A stretch of 61,279 bases of DNA from Acidobacteria bacterium bin61. Lineage in GTDB: Bacteria > Acidobacteriota > Vicinamibacteria > Marinacidobacterales > Marinacidobacteraceae. Below the pieces are notes generated by a model, which was not told the origin of the DNA, did not search any database, and worked only from the letters and a program-made list of their open reading frames with translations. Made by a program: the position numbers and the translations under genes. Location of the stretch: assembly GCA_002238705.1 (NCBI GenBank), contig MPMW01000005.1, positions 1 to 61,279 of the forward strand, in the 5' to 3' direction. Each line of letters begins with the position of its first letter. The first letter of the stretch is position 1. Shown here piece by piece: positions 1 to 9,299 of the stretch.

Positions 1-58
1 TGTGGGCCCCGCGGGGGGCAAGAATACCGGCGGGAGCCGCGGCGGCGCGGCGTCCCGG

Positions 59-511
59 TCAGTTGCCCGCGGCCCGGCGCCGGCGCCGCCAGCCGTCCAC
101 GCTCCACCGATCCTCCTCGAAGAGCGCCAGCACGACTACCAGCAGGACCGTGCGGGGGACGACGTGGGCGTCGAAGGCGAAGAGCGGTTCGGCCAGCAGA
201 TGCCCGAAGGTGACGAGAACCAGTACGCCGCCCAGACCGAGGGCCGCCTGCCACCGCAGCCACCCCACGAGCATCAGCCCGCCCGCGATGAGTTCCACGA
301 ACGGCACCGCCGTCCCGGTCGCCCAGAGCGCCCAGGCCGGCAGCCAGGTTTCCGCGTACGGCTCCACGAAGCCGGACTGCGCGTGCTGGAGCGCCCCCAG
401 GCGGAACACCTTCCACCACCCGGCCATGAAGAAGATCAGACCGAGAATCGACCGCGCCACCAACGCCGCCAGCGCCCGGGGATCCGCGGGCATGCGCACT
501 GGCGCCCTCAC
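59..511 (-). CDS. DoxX family membrane protein
   Basis: The product is 150 aa with four hydrophobic helices (about 17-35, 62-82, 85-105 and 115-130) and the compact layout of DoxX/DoxD-like membrane proteins, including the early GLIFFMAGWWKVF helix. These proteins are usually linked to thiosulfate or sulfur oxidation or to redox homeostasis, but the substrate of this one is unknown. The GTG start at 511 has a purine-rich stretch upstream; an internal ATG at 493 is an alternative. It lies downstream of, and in the same direction as, a sulfite-oxidase-like gene, with about 140 bp between them, so a shared role in sulfur redox chemistry is an inference from context only. Confidence 0.75.
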   Translation of the reverse strand: MRAPVRMPADPRALAALVARSILGLIFFMAGWWKVFRLGALQHAQSGFVEPYAETWLPAWALWATGTAVPFVELIAGGLMLVGWLRWQAALGLGGVLVLVTFGHLLAEPLFAFDAHVVPRTVLLVVVLALFEEDRWSVDGWRRRRRAAGN

Positions 512-652
512 TCCCTGACGAACGGGAATCGCCGAGCCCGCCCGGCCGTCAATTCGAACGCAAGGGCCCGGCCCTCAGCGGGCTCGGGATCCAGGAGAAA
601 ACGCACGGTTGCGCAGGGCCGCCTATGGAACACGGAGCGCCGGCGCCCTCCG

Positions 653-1816
653 TCAGGCGATGATCAGCGTCCGCGGATGTTGGTTGTTCTGCTCGAGGAA
701 GGTGTGCTTGACCTCGAGCTCCTCTGACGTCGGCTGGCGGTAGCCATTTGCGTCGGTGGCGCGCGAGGTGACGGTGTGCTCGCCCGGCGTCGCCCCGTGC
801 CAGTCGTAGGTGAAGAACTTCCACGAGTACTTCTCGGTCATGCCGGGGTCGAGGGTCGCGGCCTGCCACGGACCGTCGTCCACCTGCACCTCGACCGACT
901 CGATGGGAGTGCCGTCGTGCAGGATCACCCCGAAGACGCGGTGGTGGCCGTTCACCTTCGTCACCCGGCCGATGTACGACTTCAGCCGCATCTTCGTGAT
1001 CGCCGTCTCGACCCACTTCATCTCGCCGTTGATCATCTGCCCCTTCAGGGTGCGGTACCAGCGCGCCTGGTACTTGCCGAGATAGGGGTCCTCCTGCACA
1101 TGGATCTCCGAGAGGAACTTGACGTTCGGCGCGCCGTACCAGCCGGGAACCAGCAGCCGGAGCGGGCGGCCCTGGTGCACGGTCAGCGGCTCGCCGTTCA
1201 GGGCGTAGGCCAGTAGCGGCTCATCCGACAGCGCCTTGTCCCGCGGCAGGCTGCGGCCGTACTGCTGATCGACGTTGTAGGTCCGTCCCCGGAACACCAC
1301 CTCTTCCTCGCCGTGATCGGCTCCGAAGAAGACGACCTCGCGGGCGCGATCCTGTACGCCCGCCCGCTCGAGCACCGCCCGCAGCGGGACGCCGGTCCAG
1401 CGTCCGTTGCTCGACAGCCCGTTCAGCGGGCCCCGGTTGCCCGAGCACTCGAACCCGAACACCAGCTCCCGGCTGGGCATCGCCCGGAGGTCGGCCAGCG
1501 ACAGGTTCAGCACGCTGTTCACCATGCCCGACACCTTCAACTGGTAGGTGTCCGGATCGACCTCCGGATGGCCGTAGTGCTGCGTTGTGAACCACTGGTC
1601 GGCCGGCGTGATCGGCCCGTCGATCTTCCGGACGTCGATGATGCGGCGGTCCGGCGTCGGCGCCAGCACGAGCTCTTCCGGCAGGTCGGTGAACTCGACG
1701 AGTTCCTCACCCTGCGCGAGGGCGGGAAACGCCCACTCCGGCACGCCGAGGACCCCGATCCCGGCCAGGGCGACACCGCCCCTCAGAACTTCGCGACGAG
1801 TCGTCTGTTTCGACAT
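653..1816 (-). CDS. Tat-exported sulfite oxidase-like molybdopterin enzyme (SoxC/SorA family)
   Basis: The protein has 387 aa. The N-terminus carries a twin-arginine signal (R7-R8 in TTRREVLRGG) followed by a hydrophobic stretch, so it is probably exported folded with its molybdenum cofactor. The oxidoreductase molybdopterin-binding domain contains FGFECSGNRGP, whose Cys124 is the expected Mo ligand. The C-terminal third has the Ig-like dimerisation domain of sulfite oxidases (VQVDDGPWQAA, then YDWHGATPGEHTV). The substrate may be sulfite, but related enzymes act on sulfoxides or other compounds. The ATG at 1816 is preceded by AGGGGAGA, which makes it better than the longer upstream reading. 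DoxX follows downstream. Confidence 0.85.
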   Translation of the reverse strand: MSKQTTRREVLRGGVALAGIGVLGVPEWAFPALAQGEELVEFTDLPEELVLAPTPDRRIIDVRKIDGPITPADQWFTTQHYGHPEVDPDTYQLKVSGMVNSVLNLSLADLRAMPSRELVFGFECSGNRGPLNGLSSNGRWTGVPLRAVLERAGVQDRAREVVFFGADHGEEEVVFRGRTYNVDQQYGRSLPRDKALSDEPLLAYALNGEPLTVHQGRPLRLLVPGWYGAPNVKFLSEIHVQEDPYLGKYQARWYRTLKGQMINGEMKWVETAITKMRLKSYIGRVTKVNGHHRVFGVILHDGTPIESVEVQVDDGPWQAATLDPGMTEKYSWKFFTYDWHGATPGEHTVTSRATDANGYRQPTSEELEVKHTFLEQNNQHPRTLIIA

Positions 1817-2031
1817 GAGTCTCTCCCCTGGAACTGCGGCCCCCTCGCGTCGCGACGAAGCCCCCGGTCGCCTGCTGCTTGCGGCGGCCATGCTACCAGC
1901 ATCCGGGCCGCTTTACGGTCGGGCACGCCCGGCGCCCGCGGCTATCGCCGGGTGACGCCCGTAGCGTTACCGCATGGATGGCCTCGCCGTATGGGTCAAC
2001 CGCCGGCCGGCCGGCGACCGGAGCCGTTCTT

Positions 2032-3732
2032 TCACTCCCGGACGAACAGGAATCCCCGGGCCCGACCCGCCGACAGCTCGAACCCACGGGCACGGTTTTC
2101 GCCCGGGTCGGGCAGGAAACGTACCGTCCCACGGTCCCAGGCGTACACCGGTGAGGGTCCCTCCGGGTCCAGGAACACGGGCTCCAGGGGCCGCTCCCCG
2201 CCGACACCCACCAGGGTCAGTCCGGGACGGGTGTCGACCCGCACTTCGTAGCTCACGTCCAGTTCCCGGCAGCGGTAGGCGCCGGCAAGCTCGACCATGT
2301 CGGCGAGAGCGGGCTGCCCCTCGTCGCGCCGATACTCCTCGATCCGAACGTAGCGGAAGTCCCGCTGTCCCGGCTGGCGGAGCACGAAACCGTCCGGGCG
2401 ACTTCCCGAGAAGAGCTCGAGGTGGAACCGGGTGTCTCCCGCAAGTCCGGAGAGTTCTCCTTCGACCCTGGACAAGGGCGTTCGCCTGCCGCTCCGGACC
2501 AGTACGGGCCCGCTTCCTTCGTCGGAATCCCGTCGCTCGACAGATGCGAGCGACCCCGAGGCGGCCTCCCAGAAGTGTCCCGGCAGCAGCCCCGGGGCTT
2601 CGGTAGAGGCGGAGCCGGCAACCCCCGGTGGGGTGGCCAGTTCCTCCGCGAGAAAAAGGTCGGCGACCCGCCGCGAGAGCGTTCCCGGGTCGGCGCTCGC
2701 GGAGTTGCAGAGCACGAAGACGGCGAACGCCTGTTCCGGGAAGCGGAGCGCGTAGGTCCGAAACCCCACCCACGAACCCCCGTGCGAAACGGTGGCGAGC
2801 CCCCGGTAGCTACCGAGCACGAGCCCGCCGGCATAGTCCTGGACCGAGCCGTCGCCAAACCGCCCCGGCTCCAGCAGGCGTCCGACCAGCTCCGGCCCGA
2901 GCGCTGCCGGATCGAGGAACATCCGCTCCCAGTGGGCGAGTTCGTTGATCGACGTCATGAGGCCGCCGTCACCGACCATTTCAAGCGTGGTCGCATCCAC
3001 CTCGAACCCGCCGCCCTCGGCTTCCGGGCGGGGCCGGTAACCGGTGGCCCTGCCGGGGACGAGTTCCCGGTGACGGTCGTGGAAGTGACTGTTCTTCATG
3101 CCCACCGGCCCGAGGAGATGCTCGGTGGCGAACTGCCTGAGCGTCATTCCGGAGACGCGGGGGATCAGTTCCGCGAGGAGCCAGTAGCCCGAGTTGGAGT
3201 AGAGGTATTCGGCGCCCGGTTCGAAGTTCAGCCGCTCGAGCTGGCGGAGCGCCGCGAGCACATCGGCATCGGTGTAGTGCGCGTCGTCCCCGAAACCACT
3301 CAGCGACATGACCACCAGGTAGTCGCGGATTCCGCTCGTGTGGTGCACAAGGTGCCGAATCCGCACCGGATCCGCCCAGTCCGGGAGGTCGGGGAAATGC
3401 TTCCGGATCGGGTCTTCGAGTGACAGCAGCCCCTGATCCTCGGCCACCAGCACCGCCGCCACGGTGAACTGCTTGGACACCGAGGCCATCCGGAACATCG
3501 AGTCCGGGGTGAGGGGAACGGCGTGATCCAGGTTCGCCATCCCGTAGGCCCCGCGGAACACGAACTCTCCGTTCCGGAGCGCGCCGGCCGCGCACCCCGG
3601 GGAGTCTTCCCGGTCCCACTCGGAAAAGACGCCGTCAAGGTCTGCCGGGGCCGGTTGGGCGGCGGCATCCCCCCACCCGAAGAGGCAAACGACAAGGGTC
3701 GCGGGCGCCACGCCCGCGAGACGATGCGGCAC
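2032..3732 (-). CDS. exported serine hydrolase, class C beta-lactamase-like (beta-lactamase/transpeptidase fold)
   Basis: The protein is 566 aa. A Sec signal peptide (hydrophobic core about 8-25, then AAAQ) is followed by a penicillin-binding/class C beta-lactamase fold. The catalytic SxxK is S84-V-S-K87, the tyrosine motif is YSN in YLYSNSGYWLL, and the third motif is SHGG in TVSHGGSWVG. A C-terminal lipocalin-like extension of about 170 aa is typical of periplasmic peptidases of this family, such as D-aminopeptidase-type enzymes. The substrate is unknown; true beta-lactamase activity is not implied. It starts with GTG, preceded by GGGAAGG. It lies between the DUF1820 gene upstream and the molybdoenzyme downstream, all on the same strand. 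Confidence 0.85.
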   Translation of the reverse strand: MPHRLAGVAPATLVVCLFGWGDAAAQPAPADLDGVFSEWDREDSPGCAAGALRNGEFVFRGAYGMANLDHAVPLTPDSMFRMASVSKQFTVAAVLVAEDQGLLSLEDPIRKHFPDLPDWADPVRIRHLVHHTSGIRDYLVVMSLSGFGDDAHYTDADVLAALRQLERLNFEPGAEYLYSNSGYWLLAELIPRVSGMTLRQFATEHLLGPVGMKNSHFHDRHRELVPGRATGYRPRPEAEGGGFEVDATTLEMVGDGGLMTSINELAHWERMFLDPAALGPELVGRLLEPGRFGDGSVQDYAGGLVLGSYRGLATVSHGGSWVGFRTYALRFPEQAFAVFVLCNSASADPGTLSRRVADLFLAEELATPPGVAGSASTEAPGLLPGHFWEAASGSLASVERRDSDEGSGPVLVRSGRRTPLSRVEGELSGLAGDTRFHLELFSGSRPDGFVLRQPGQRDFRYVRIEEYRRDEGQPALADMVELAGAYRCRELDVSYEVRVDTRPGLTLVGVGGERPLEPVFLDPEGPSPVYAWDRGTVRFLPDPGENRARGFELSAGRARGFLFVRE

Positions 3733-3758
3733 GCGCCTGCCTTCCCGCCGTCCTCGCG

Positions 3759-4106
3759 TCAGGAATCCGAAGCCGGCGACGGCATCGGAGCCGGGAACAG
3801 TCGGACCTGCCCGCGTGGTCCCTGGCCGCTGCCCGGAGTGATCCGGGCATCTCCCTCCTGCTCGACCTGATCGATGCGAAGCACCGCGTGGAGTGGAACG
3901 AACGTGCGGGGTACGCCCTTGAACTCGTTTGCAATGCGTTCCCGGGAAGGATCGATGACCTTCCTGGTTTCGTCCCGAAAGATCAGGTCCGCGATCTCGA
4001 CGAACCCGAAGATTCCTCCCTGGCTGACCGAACGGGCATAGACCTCGTAGACCTCCCCCTGGTTCAGGAAGGTCACGCGGTAGATGGTGTTCTCGCTCAC
4101 GTCCAT
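3759..4106 (-). CDS. DUF1820 family protein
   Basis: The protein has about 115 aa and matches the DUF1820 pattern: IYRVTFLNQGEVYEVYARSVSQGG, then GFVEIADLIF and a closing FVPLHAVLRIDQVEQEG. The family is small, cytosolic and uncharacterised, and is known mainly from Gammaproteobacteria, so it is one of the few lineage hints in the window. The open frame extends upstream to 4199, but homology begins at the ATG at 4106, so the longer start would collide with the divergent PLP-enzyme gene and is rejected. It starts about 86 bp from that divergent gene. Confidence 0.8.
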   Translation of the reverse strand: MDVSENTIYRVTFLNQGEVYEVYARSVSQGGIFGFVEIADLIFRDETRKVIDPSRERIANEFKGVPRTFVPLHAVLRIDQVEQEGDARITPGSGQGPRGQVRLFPAPMPSPASDS

Positions 4107-4192
4107 GAAAGAGGTCTCGGGAAGGAGGTCCAGAGAAGGAGATCCGGGCCGCGACGGATTATCGCACCGCCCCACCGGTAGAATCCGCGCGC

Positions 4193-5356
4193 TTGACAAA
4201 GGACAAAGGCCGCCCGCGGGGCTTCGCCACGCGCGCCATCCACGAGGGTCAACACCCCGACCCCGGCACCGGGGGCGTGGTCGTCCCGCTGGTGCAGGCG
4301 GCGACGTTCATCCAGGAGTCTCCCGGCCGGCCAGGGGATTACGAGTACTCGCGCACGGGGAACCCCACCCGAAACGCCGTGGAGACGAACCTGGCCTCGC
4401 TCGAGGGAGGCGCCGGAGCGGTTGCCTGCGCGTCGGGGATGGCCGCGATCGTCATGGCGTTCGATCTGGTTCCGAGCGGCGGCCGGGTGGTCGCCACCAG
4501 CGACAGCTACGGCGGCACGTACCGGGTTGGCGAAAACGTCCTGCGGCCCCGGGGACTTGATTTCACCTGGCTGGACACGAGCGACACCGAGGCCACGATC
4601 CGGGAGTTGGACGCGGGCGCGGCGATGCTGTTCCTCGAAACCCCCACGAACCCGCTGCTCCGGATCGCCGATCTCCGGACCCTGTCGGAAGCAGCCCACG
4701 CAGCCGGCGCCGTCGTGGTGGTGGACAACACCTTCATGTCCCCCTACTTCCAGCGGCCGCTCGAACTGGGCGCCGACATCGTGGTGCACTCGTCCACGAA
4801 GTACCTGAACGGCCACAGCGACGGCGTCGGCGGGATCCTGGTGACGCGGAACCGGGAGCACTTCGAACGCTTCAAGTACCTCCAGAATGCCGCCGGCGCG
4901 ATCCTTTCGCCCTTCGAGTCCTGGCTGCTGCTGCGGAGCACGAAGACCCTGGCCCTGCGGATGGAGCGCCACGACGCGAACGCCCGGGAAATCGCCCGGA
5001 TGCTGTCCGATCACGCCAGGGTCGAGGCGGTCCACTATCCTGGGCTGCCCGCCCATCCCGGCCACGAACTGGCCTCCCGTCAGATGAGCGGATTCGGCGG
5101 CATGCTCTCGTTTGACGTGGGGTCGATGGACCGCGCCCGGAGCGTCATGGAAGCACTCCGGGTCTTCCACATCGCGGAGAGTCTCGGTGGGGTGGAAAGC
5201 CTCGCCAACCATCCGGCCACCATGACCCACGCCTCGATTCCGGAGCCGATGCGCCTCGCTATCGGAATCTGTGACGGCCTGGTGCGCCTCTCGGTCGGCG
5301 TCGAGGACGTTTCCGACCTTCTTGGAGACCTGGAAGACGCACTCTCCGCCCTCTGA
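4193..5356 (+). CDS. Cys/Met metabolism PLP-dependent enzyme (cystathionine gamma-synthase/lyase family)
   Basis: The protein is 387 aa, full length for the family. The PLP lysine is K203 in [12 protein letters not shown], the phosphate-binding loop includes ASGMAA (80-85), and [10 protein letters not shown] (50-59) supplies the Tyr/Arg contacts made across the subunit interface. The enzyme either makes cystathionine from an activated homoserine or cleaves cystathionine; sequence alone does not separate synthase from lyase. A cystathionine beta-synthase gene lies about 16 kb away, so reverse transsulfuration (lyase role) is plausible. The start is read as TTG at 4193 because homology begins almost immediately and no ATG/GTG is nearby. 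Confidence 0.85.
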   Translation: MTKDKGRPRGFATRAIHEGQHPDPGTGGVVVPLVQAATFIQESPGRPGDYEYSRTGNPTRNAVETNLASLEGGAGAVACASGMAAIVMAFDLVPSGGRVVATSDSYGGTYRVGENVLRPRGLDFTWLDTSDTEATIRELDAGAAMLFLETPTNPLLRIADLRTLSEAAHAAGAVVVVDNTFMSPYFQRPLELGADIVVHSSTKYLNGHSDGVGGILVTRNREHFERFKYLQNAAGAILSPFESWLLLRSTKTLALRMERHDANAREIARMLSDHARVEAVHYPGLPAHPGHELASRQMSGFGGMLSFDVGSMDRARSVMEALRVFHIAESLGGVESLANHPATMTHASIPEPMRLAIGICDGLVRLSVGVEDVSDLLGDLEDALSAL

Positions 5357-5363
5357 GCCGCCT

Positions 5364-5651
5364 GTGGACGACCTGTCGGTCCGCCGTTACGTAGTCGCGG
5401 GTTTCGTACAGGGGGTGGGATTCCGGTGGAGCGCCGCACGCCTGGCGCGGTCGCTCGGAGTCCGGGGCACGGTAAGCAACCGGCCGGATGGAACGGTGGA
5501 GGTCCGGGCCGTCGCGACCGCGGACGTTCTGGACCGCTTCCGGCAGGGGTTGCGGGCCGACATGCCCGGACGCGTCGATTCCATTGCGGAGCATCCGGCG
5601 GAATCGCCGCAATCACGGGAGGCGCCGGATGACTTCCGCATCGTCCGCTGA
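5364..5651 (+). CDS. acyP: acylphosphatase
   Basis: The protein is 95 aa, the normal size for an acylphosphatase, which hydrolyses acyl phosphates such as carbamoyl phosphate or 1,3-bisphosphoglycerate. The signature VQGVGFRW carries the phosphate-binding arginine, and [10 protein letters not shown] carries the catalytic asparagine. The GTG start at 5364 lies just downstream of the PLP-enzyme stop, and the 3' end overlaps the start of apt by 23 nt in another frame. The three genes therefore look like one transcription unit. Confidence 0.9.
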   Translation: MDDLSVRRYVVAGFVQGVGFRWSAARLARSLGVRGTVSNRPDGTVEVRAVATADVLDRFRQGLRADMPGRVDSIAEHPAESPQSREAPDDFRIVR

Positions 5652-6186
5652 TCCCCGGCTCGCCGCCCGCCTGGAGGCGCAGATCCGGAACGTGCCCGAC
5701 TTCCCCAGTCCGGGGGTTCTCTTTCGGGATATCACTCCCCTGCTTCGGGACGCCGCATCCTTCGCCGAGGCCGTCGAAGCCATGGCCGCACCGTTCGAAG
5801 ACGCCGGGATCGATGCCGTAGCCGGCATCGAGAGCCGCGGTTTCCTGTTCGGCCCGGAAATCGCGTTGCGGCTCCGGGCCGGCTTCGTGCCACTCCGTAA
5901 ACCGGGCAAGCTCCCGGTAGCCAGCATCGCCGAGGACTACGAACTCGAGTACGGCACGGCGACTCTCGAAATACACGCCGATGCGCTCCAGACCGCGCAG
6001 CGAGTTCTGATCGCGGATGACGTGATCGCCACCGGCGGAACCGCGCACGCCGCGTTCCGTCTCTGCCGCCGGCTCGGCGCGGAGGTGGTGGGTTTCTCTT
6101 TCCTGCTCGCGCTCCTGCCTCTGGGCGGACTGGCGCGGCTGGAAAGCCTCGGCCCACCGGTGCGAACCGTGCTGGAGTATTCGTAG
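5629..6186 (+). CDS. apt: adenine phosphoribosyltransferase
   Basis: The protein is 185 aa and matches APRT over its full length. [19 protein letters not shown] at the N-terminus is the typical adenine-binding/hood segment. [14 protein letters not shown] (127-140) is the PRPP-binding motif with its paired aspartates. It salvages adenine to AMP using PRPP in the cytosol. The ATG at 5629 has GGGAGG six bases upstream and overlaps the end of the acylphosphatase gene, so the two are likely translationally coupled. Confidence 0.93.
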   Translation: MTSASSADPRLAARLEAQIRNVPDFPSPGVLFRDITPLLRDAASFAEAVEAMAAPFEDAGIDAVAGIESRGFLFGPEIALRLRAGFVPLRKPGKLPVASIAEDYELEYGTATLEIHADALQTAQRVLIADDVIATGGTAHAAFRLCRRLGAEVVGFSFLLALLPLGGLARLESLGPPVRTVLEYS

Positions 6187-6263
6187 CGATCCCGCTTTCG
6201 GATTCCGGCCGTTTGGTTGGCCCGCGGGGTACGATTCCCCCGGGCGTCGTCCGGCAGTCCGAT

Positions 6264-6337
6264 GCGCCTGTAGCTCAGGTGGATAGAGCGACGGATTCCT
6301 AATCCGTAGGTCGCAGGTTCGAGTCCTGCCAGGCGTA
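6264..6337 (+). tRNA. tRNA-Arg (anticodon CCT)
   Basis: This is a 74-nt cloverleaf. The acceptor stem pairs GCGCCTG with CAGGCGT (one G-U pair), followed by discriminator A. The D arm holds TAGCTCAGGTGGATAGAGC, the anticodon arm is ACGGA-TTCCTAA-TCCGT with CCT at 6298-6300, and the T arm is GCAGG-TTCGAGT-CCTGC. The CCA end is not encoded. It lies between apt and the MscS-type gene, whose start is 31 bp downstream. Confidence 0.96.
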
Positions 6338-6367
6338 CGCCGCCAGGCACACCCTCCTGGAGCACGA

Positions 6368-7948
6368 ATGAGTGAGCAAGTTCGCATGACCCTCCGGCTG
6401 GCGCTGACAGCGCTGCTCGCGTTCGGCGCGGCTGCCCACGCCCAGGCGCCACCGGTAGCCGAGGATCTGCGCAGTCCCAGGACGACGCTCGACACCTTCC
6501 TCGGCGGCCAGTTGCAGGACGAGATCTCCTGGGACTCGGTCACTGCCACGCTCGATTTCGACCCGGGCGTCGCCGCCGACGAACGCCAACTCACAGCAAC
6601 CCAACTCAAGTCGGTGCTCGACGGACGGGGGCTTTTCGTCCGCATGGACGTGGTGCCCGCCGATCCGGAGTACGTGGACCCCGACACCCGCGAGGCGGCG
6701 TTCACTCCTTTTCCGATCCGGCTCCCCGAGTTCCAGGTCCGCCGCGGCGCCGACCAGGCGTGGCGCATCGCGGCCCGGACCGTGCGTGCGGCGGAAGGTC
6801 TCTACGAAGACACCTTCTCGTGGTACGCCCGCAGCCTCCTCGATCTGCTTCCACCAGTGGTCGAGCGCTCGTTTCTCGGTTTCACGCTCTGGCAACTCAT
6901 TGGCCTGGCAATCCTGGCGGGAATCGCCTGGGGGGCGCAGTGGCTCCTGAAGATCTTCTTCCAGGGCTTTCTCGTCCGTTTTGCCCGCGACCGCGCCGGT
7001 TGGGCCGCCGAGGACCTGTCGGCGGCGGCGCTACCGGCGTCCTGGCTCGCCTCCGTGTGGGTCTTTCGACGCTTCCTCGCGGATCTGCGGTTCCCGGTGC
7101 TCGTGAACCAGGTTCTGACGGTACTGCTCGACCTCACTCTGGCGGCCATCGCGGTCTGGTTCGCCTATCGGGCCATCGATGCGCTCTGCACCAAGCTCGA
7201 GGCGATCACCGCCAAGACCGAAACCAAGGTGGACGACCACCTGGTGCCGCTCGCCCGCACGGCTCTCCGCGTTGGCTCGGTGATCGTGGCCTTCTTGCTC
7301 ATCGCCCAGAGCCAGGGCTACTCGATCACCACCCTGGTCGCGGGACTCGGCCTCGGCGGTCTGGCGATTGCGCTCGCGGCCCAGGACACCCTCGCCAACG
7401 TCATGGGCTCACTCGCCATCGTCGCTGATCGCCCGTTCCAGGTCGGGGACTGGGTGCTCGTGGACGGTTACGAAGGAACGGTCGAGCGCGTCGGACTTCG
7501 CTCCACCCGGGTCCGCACCTTTTACGACTCCGTGGTCAGCGTCCCGAACAGCAAGGTCGTCAACTCGATCGTGGACAACATGGGCCAGCGCAAGTTCCGG
7601 CGGATGAAACACATGCTGGCGCTCCGCTACGACACCGACCCCGACCGGATCCAAGCCTTTGTGGACGGCGTGCGGGGCCTGATCCTGAAGAATCCGGCGA
7701 TGCGCCACGACTACTTCGAGATCCACCTGAACCGTTTCGCGGACTCTTCGGTCGATGTGCTCGTCTACTGCTTCTTCAGAGTTCCCAACTGGCATGAGGA
7801 ACTGAGCGAGCGGCACAACTTCCTGCTCTCGATCCTGCGTCTGGCCAAGGAAATCGGCGTCGACTTCGCCTTCCCGACCCGGACACTGGCGCTCGAACAC
7901 CCCCCGGGTGACGGGGACTCTTTCCCTGCGGACCCGGCCGGCCGATAA
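6368..7948 (+). CDS. MscS-family mechanosensitive channel with exported N-terminal domain
   Basis: The protein is 526 aa. A signal peptide (residues 1-26, ending AAAHAQA) precedes a periplasmic domain of about 140 aa. Several transmembrane helices follow between about 165 and 330. The last is the pore-lining Gly/Ala-rich helix VAGLGLGGLAIALAAQDTLANVMG, followed by the MscS beta domain (FQVGDWVLVDGYEGTVERVGLRSTRVRTFYDSVVSVPNS) and the alpha/beta C-terminal domain. It would release osmolytes on membrane tension. It is longer than E. coli MscS and resembles the YnaI/YbdG size class. The ATG at 6368 follows tRNA-Arg closely. Confidence 0.88.
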   Translation: MSEQVRMTLRLALTALLAFGAAAHAQAPPVAEDLRSPRTTLDTFLGGQLQDEISWDSVTATLDFDPGVAADERQLTATQLKSVLDGRGLFVRMDVVPADPEYVDPDTREAAFTPFPIRLPEFQVRRGADQAWRIAARTVRAAEGLYEDTFSWYARSLLDLLPPVVERSFLGFTLWQLIGLAILAGIAWGAQWLLKIFFQGFLVRFARDRAGWAAEDLSAAALPASWLASVWVFRRFLADLRFPVLVNQVLTVLLDLTLAAIAVWFAYRAIDALCTKLEAITAKTETKVDDHLVPLARTALRVGSVIVAFLLIAQSQGYSITTLVAGLGLGGLAIALAAQDTLANVMGSLAIVADRPFQVGDWVLVDGYEGTVERVGLRSTRVRTFYDSVVSVPNSKVVNSIVDNMGQRKFRRMKHMLALRYDTDPDRIQAFVDGVRGLILKNPAMRHDYFEIHLNRFADSSVDVLVYCFFRVPNWHEELSERHNFLLSILRLAKEIGVDFAFPTRTLALEHPPGDGDSFPADPAGR

Positions 7949-7971
7949 CGGCTCTCAGCCGCCCGGTTGCC

Positions 7972-8655
7972 ATGAGCGGCAGGCAGCGACTCGCGCGTTT
8001 CGCCGTCGCGGCGGTTCTCGGTTGGGTGGCCCTGACGGTCCTGCTCGTGCTGCCGTGGCGCTGGATTCCGCTCCCGACCACGGCCTTCATGCTCCGGGAG
8101 CGCATCGTTAGCGAACAGCCCATTCACTACCAGTGGGTGCCGTGGGACCGCATCTCGGCGCACCTGCCCATCGCGGCGGTAGCGGCCGAGGACCAGAAGT
8201 TCCCCGAACACTTCGGGTTCGATCTTGATGAGATCGGCAAGGCGCTGGAGCGGAACCGGCGCGGTGGGCGCCTCCGGGGGGCGAGCACGATCTCGCAACA
8301 GGTAGCCAAGAACCTCTACCTCTGGCCGGGTCAGAGCCTCGTCCGGAAGGGCCTCGAGGCGTACTTCACGGTCGCGATCGAGGTCCTGTGGCCCAAGCGC
8401 CGCATCCTGGAGGTCTATCTGAATGTCGCCGAGTTCGGCCCCGGCATCTTCGGCGCCTTGGCGGCGAGCCGTCACGCCTTCCTTCGCGAACCGGACGATC
8501 TGACTTCGCGCCAGGCCGCGACGCTGATCGCGGTCCTGCCGAGTCCCAAGCGCATGTCGGCGGCGAACCCCTCGGAGTACGTGATTCGCCGGACCGGCGA
8601 GATCCAGGATGCCGTAGCGCAGCTCGGCGGAGCCGCCTACCTCCGCGGTCTCTGA
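7972..8655 (+). CDS. mtgA: monofunctional biosynthetic peptidoglycan transglycosylase
   Basis: The protein is 227 aa with one N-terminal membrane anchor (about 10-28) and a glycosyltransferase family 51 domain. Visible motifs are AAEDQKFPEHFGFD (catalytic Glu73), RGASTISQQVAKNLYLW and KRRILEVYLNVAEFGPGIFG. It polymerises lipid II into glycan strands on the outer face of the inner membrane and lacks a transpeptidase domain, as expected for MtgA. It starts 23 bp after the MscS stop on the same strand, and its 3' end faces the RES toxin gene 27 bp away. Confidence 0.93.
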   Translation: MSGRQRLARFAVAAVLGWVALTVLLVLPWRWIPLPTTAFMLRERIVSEQPIHYQWVPWDRISAHLPIAAVAAEDQKFPEHFGFDLDEIGKALERNRRGGRLRGASTISQQVAKNLYLWPGQSLVRKGLEAYFTVAIEVLWPKRRILEVYLNVAEFGPGIFGALAASRHAFLREPDDLTSRQAATLIAVLPSPKRMSAANPSEYVIRRTGEIQDAVAQLGGAAYLRGL

Positions 8656-8682
8656 ACCGGGTAGGGCGACCGCATCCCGAAA

Positions 8683-9297
8683 TTACCGGATCGACACCGA
8701 GCCCGTTGCCGGGTCGAAGGTAATGGCTACCAGCCGGAGCGTCCCAGGGTTCCGAAGGGCGCGCCGCGAAAACACCGGCAGATTCACGCCCTGTGGTCGC
8801 CGAGCGGACCAGGTCACCAGTGCATCGACTCTGAGCTGTGCCGCCTCCGCGCCAAGCCGATTGCAAAACGTGTAGTCGCTCTTGTGAATCAGGTGGGGCC
8901 ACGTCCTGATCTGCGGTCGAAGGTCCTTTTCGTCGCCTTCGAACGTGCAACGGAACAACCACTGGTAGACGGTTCTCGGTTGTGGCGGGCTCCCCATGAA
9001 CGTGGGCGCCCAATGCCTCACCTCCGCTTCGGCAGTTTCTGAATCCAACGAACTGTAGAAGACAGGAAACGACCCGTCGGAAAACCGAGTCGGTTTGCGT
9101 TTGCGCTTGGGTCGAAAGGGAGTGTCCAGCAATTCCCGTTCGTTGACTGCGTACCCAAATGCGGCCAAGTCAGTCGCTATATCGTCACCGGCCGTTGCGT
9201 CAAGTTGAAGCTCGGCAAGAACCTCCTCCATCGGGCGATCGCGCGCCAAGCGGTACACCTGCCTACTGCAGCTTCGAGACCGGATCCTGCGAAGCAC
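8683..9297 (-). CDS. RES-domain toxin (NAD-targeting) of a RES-Xre toxin-antitoxin pair
   Basis: The protein is 204 aa. The RES-family pattern is visible in FPVFYSSLDSETAEAEVRHW in the middle and in DALVTWSARRPQG and NLPVFSRRAL near the C-terminus. RES toxins degrade NAD+ by phosphorolysis or hydrolysis with an ADP-ribosyltransferase-like fold. The GTG start lies 2 bp after the stop of the upstream DUF2384-type gene, in the gene order usual for these modules (antitoxin first). The identification rests on motif pattern plus partner gene. Base composition here is less GC-rich than in the neighbouring genes, in keeping with an acquired module. Confidence 0.8.
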   Translation of the reverse strand: MLRRIRSRSCSRQVYRLARDRPMEEVLAELQLDATAGDDIATDLAAFGYAVNERELLDTPFRPKRKRKPTRFSDGSFPVFYSSLDSETAEAEVRHWAPTFMGSPPQPRTVYQWLFRCTFEGDEKDLRPQIRTWPHLIHKSDYTFCNRLGAEAAQLRVDALVTWSARRPQGVNLPVFSRRALRNPGTLRLVAITFDPATGSVSIR

Positions 9298-9299
9298 GC

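Noticed and set aside
2-727. A 241-codon plus-strand open frame opposite DoxX.
   Set aside because: It is antisense to the recognised four-helix protein, with shadow composition and no domain.
4193-4198. TTGACA read as a -35 promoter box.
   Set aside because: It coincides with the TTG start codon and first codons of the PLP enzyme. No -10 hexamer lies at the right distance upstream of another start.
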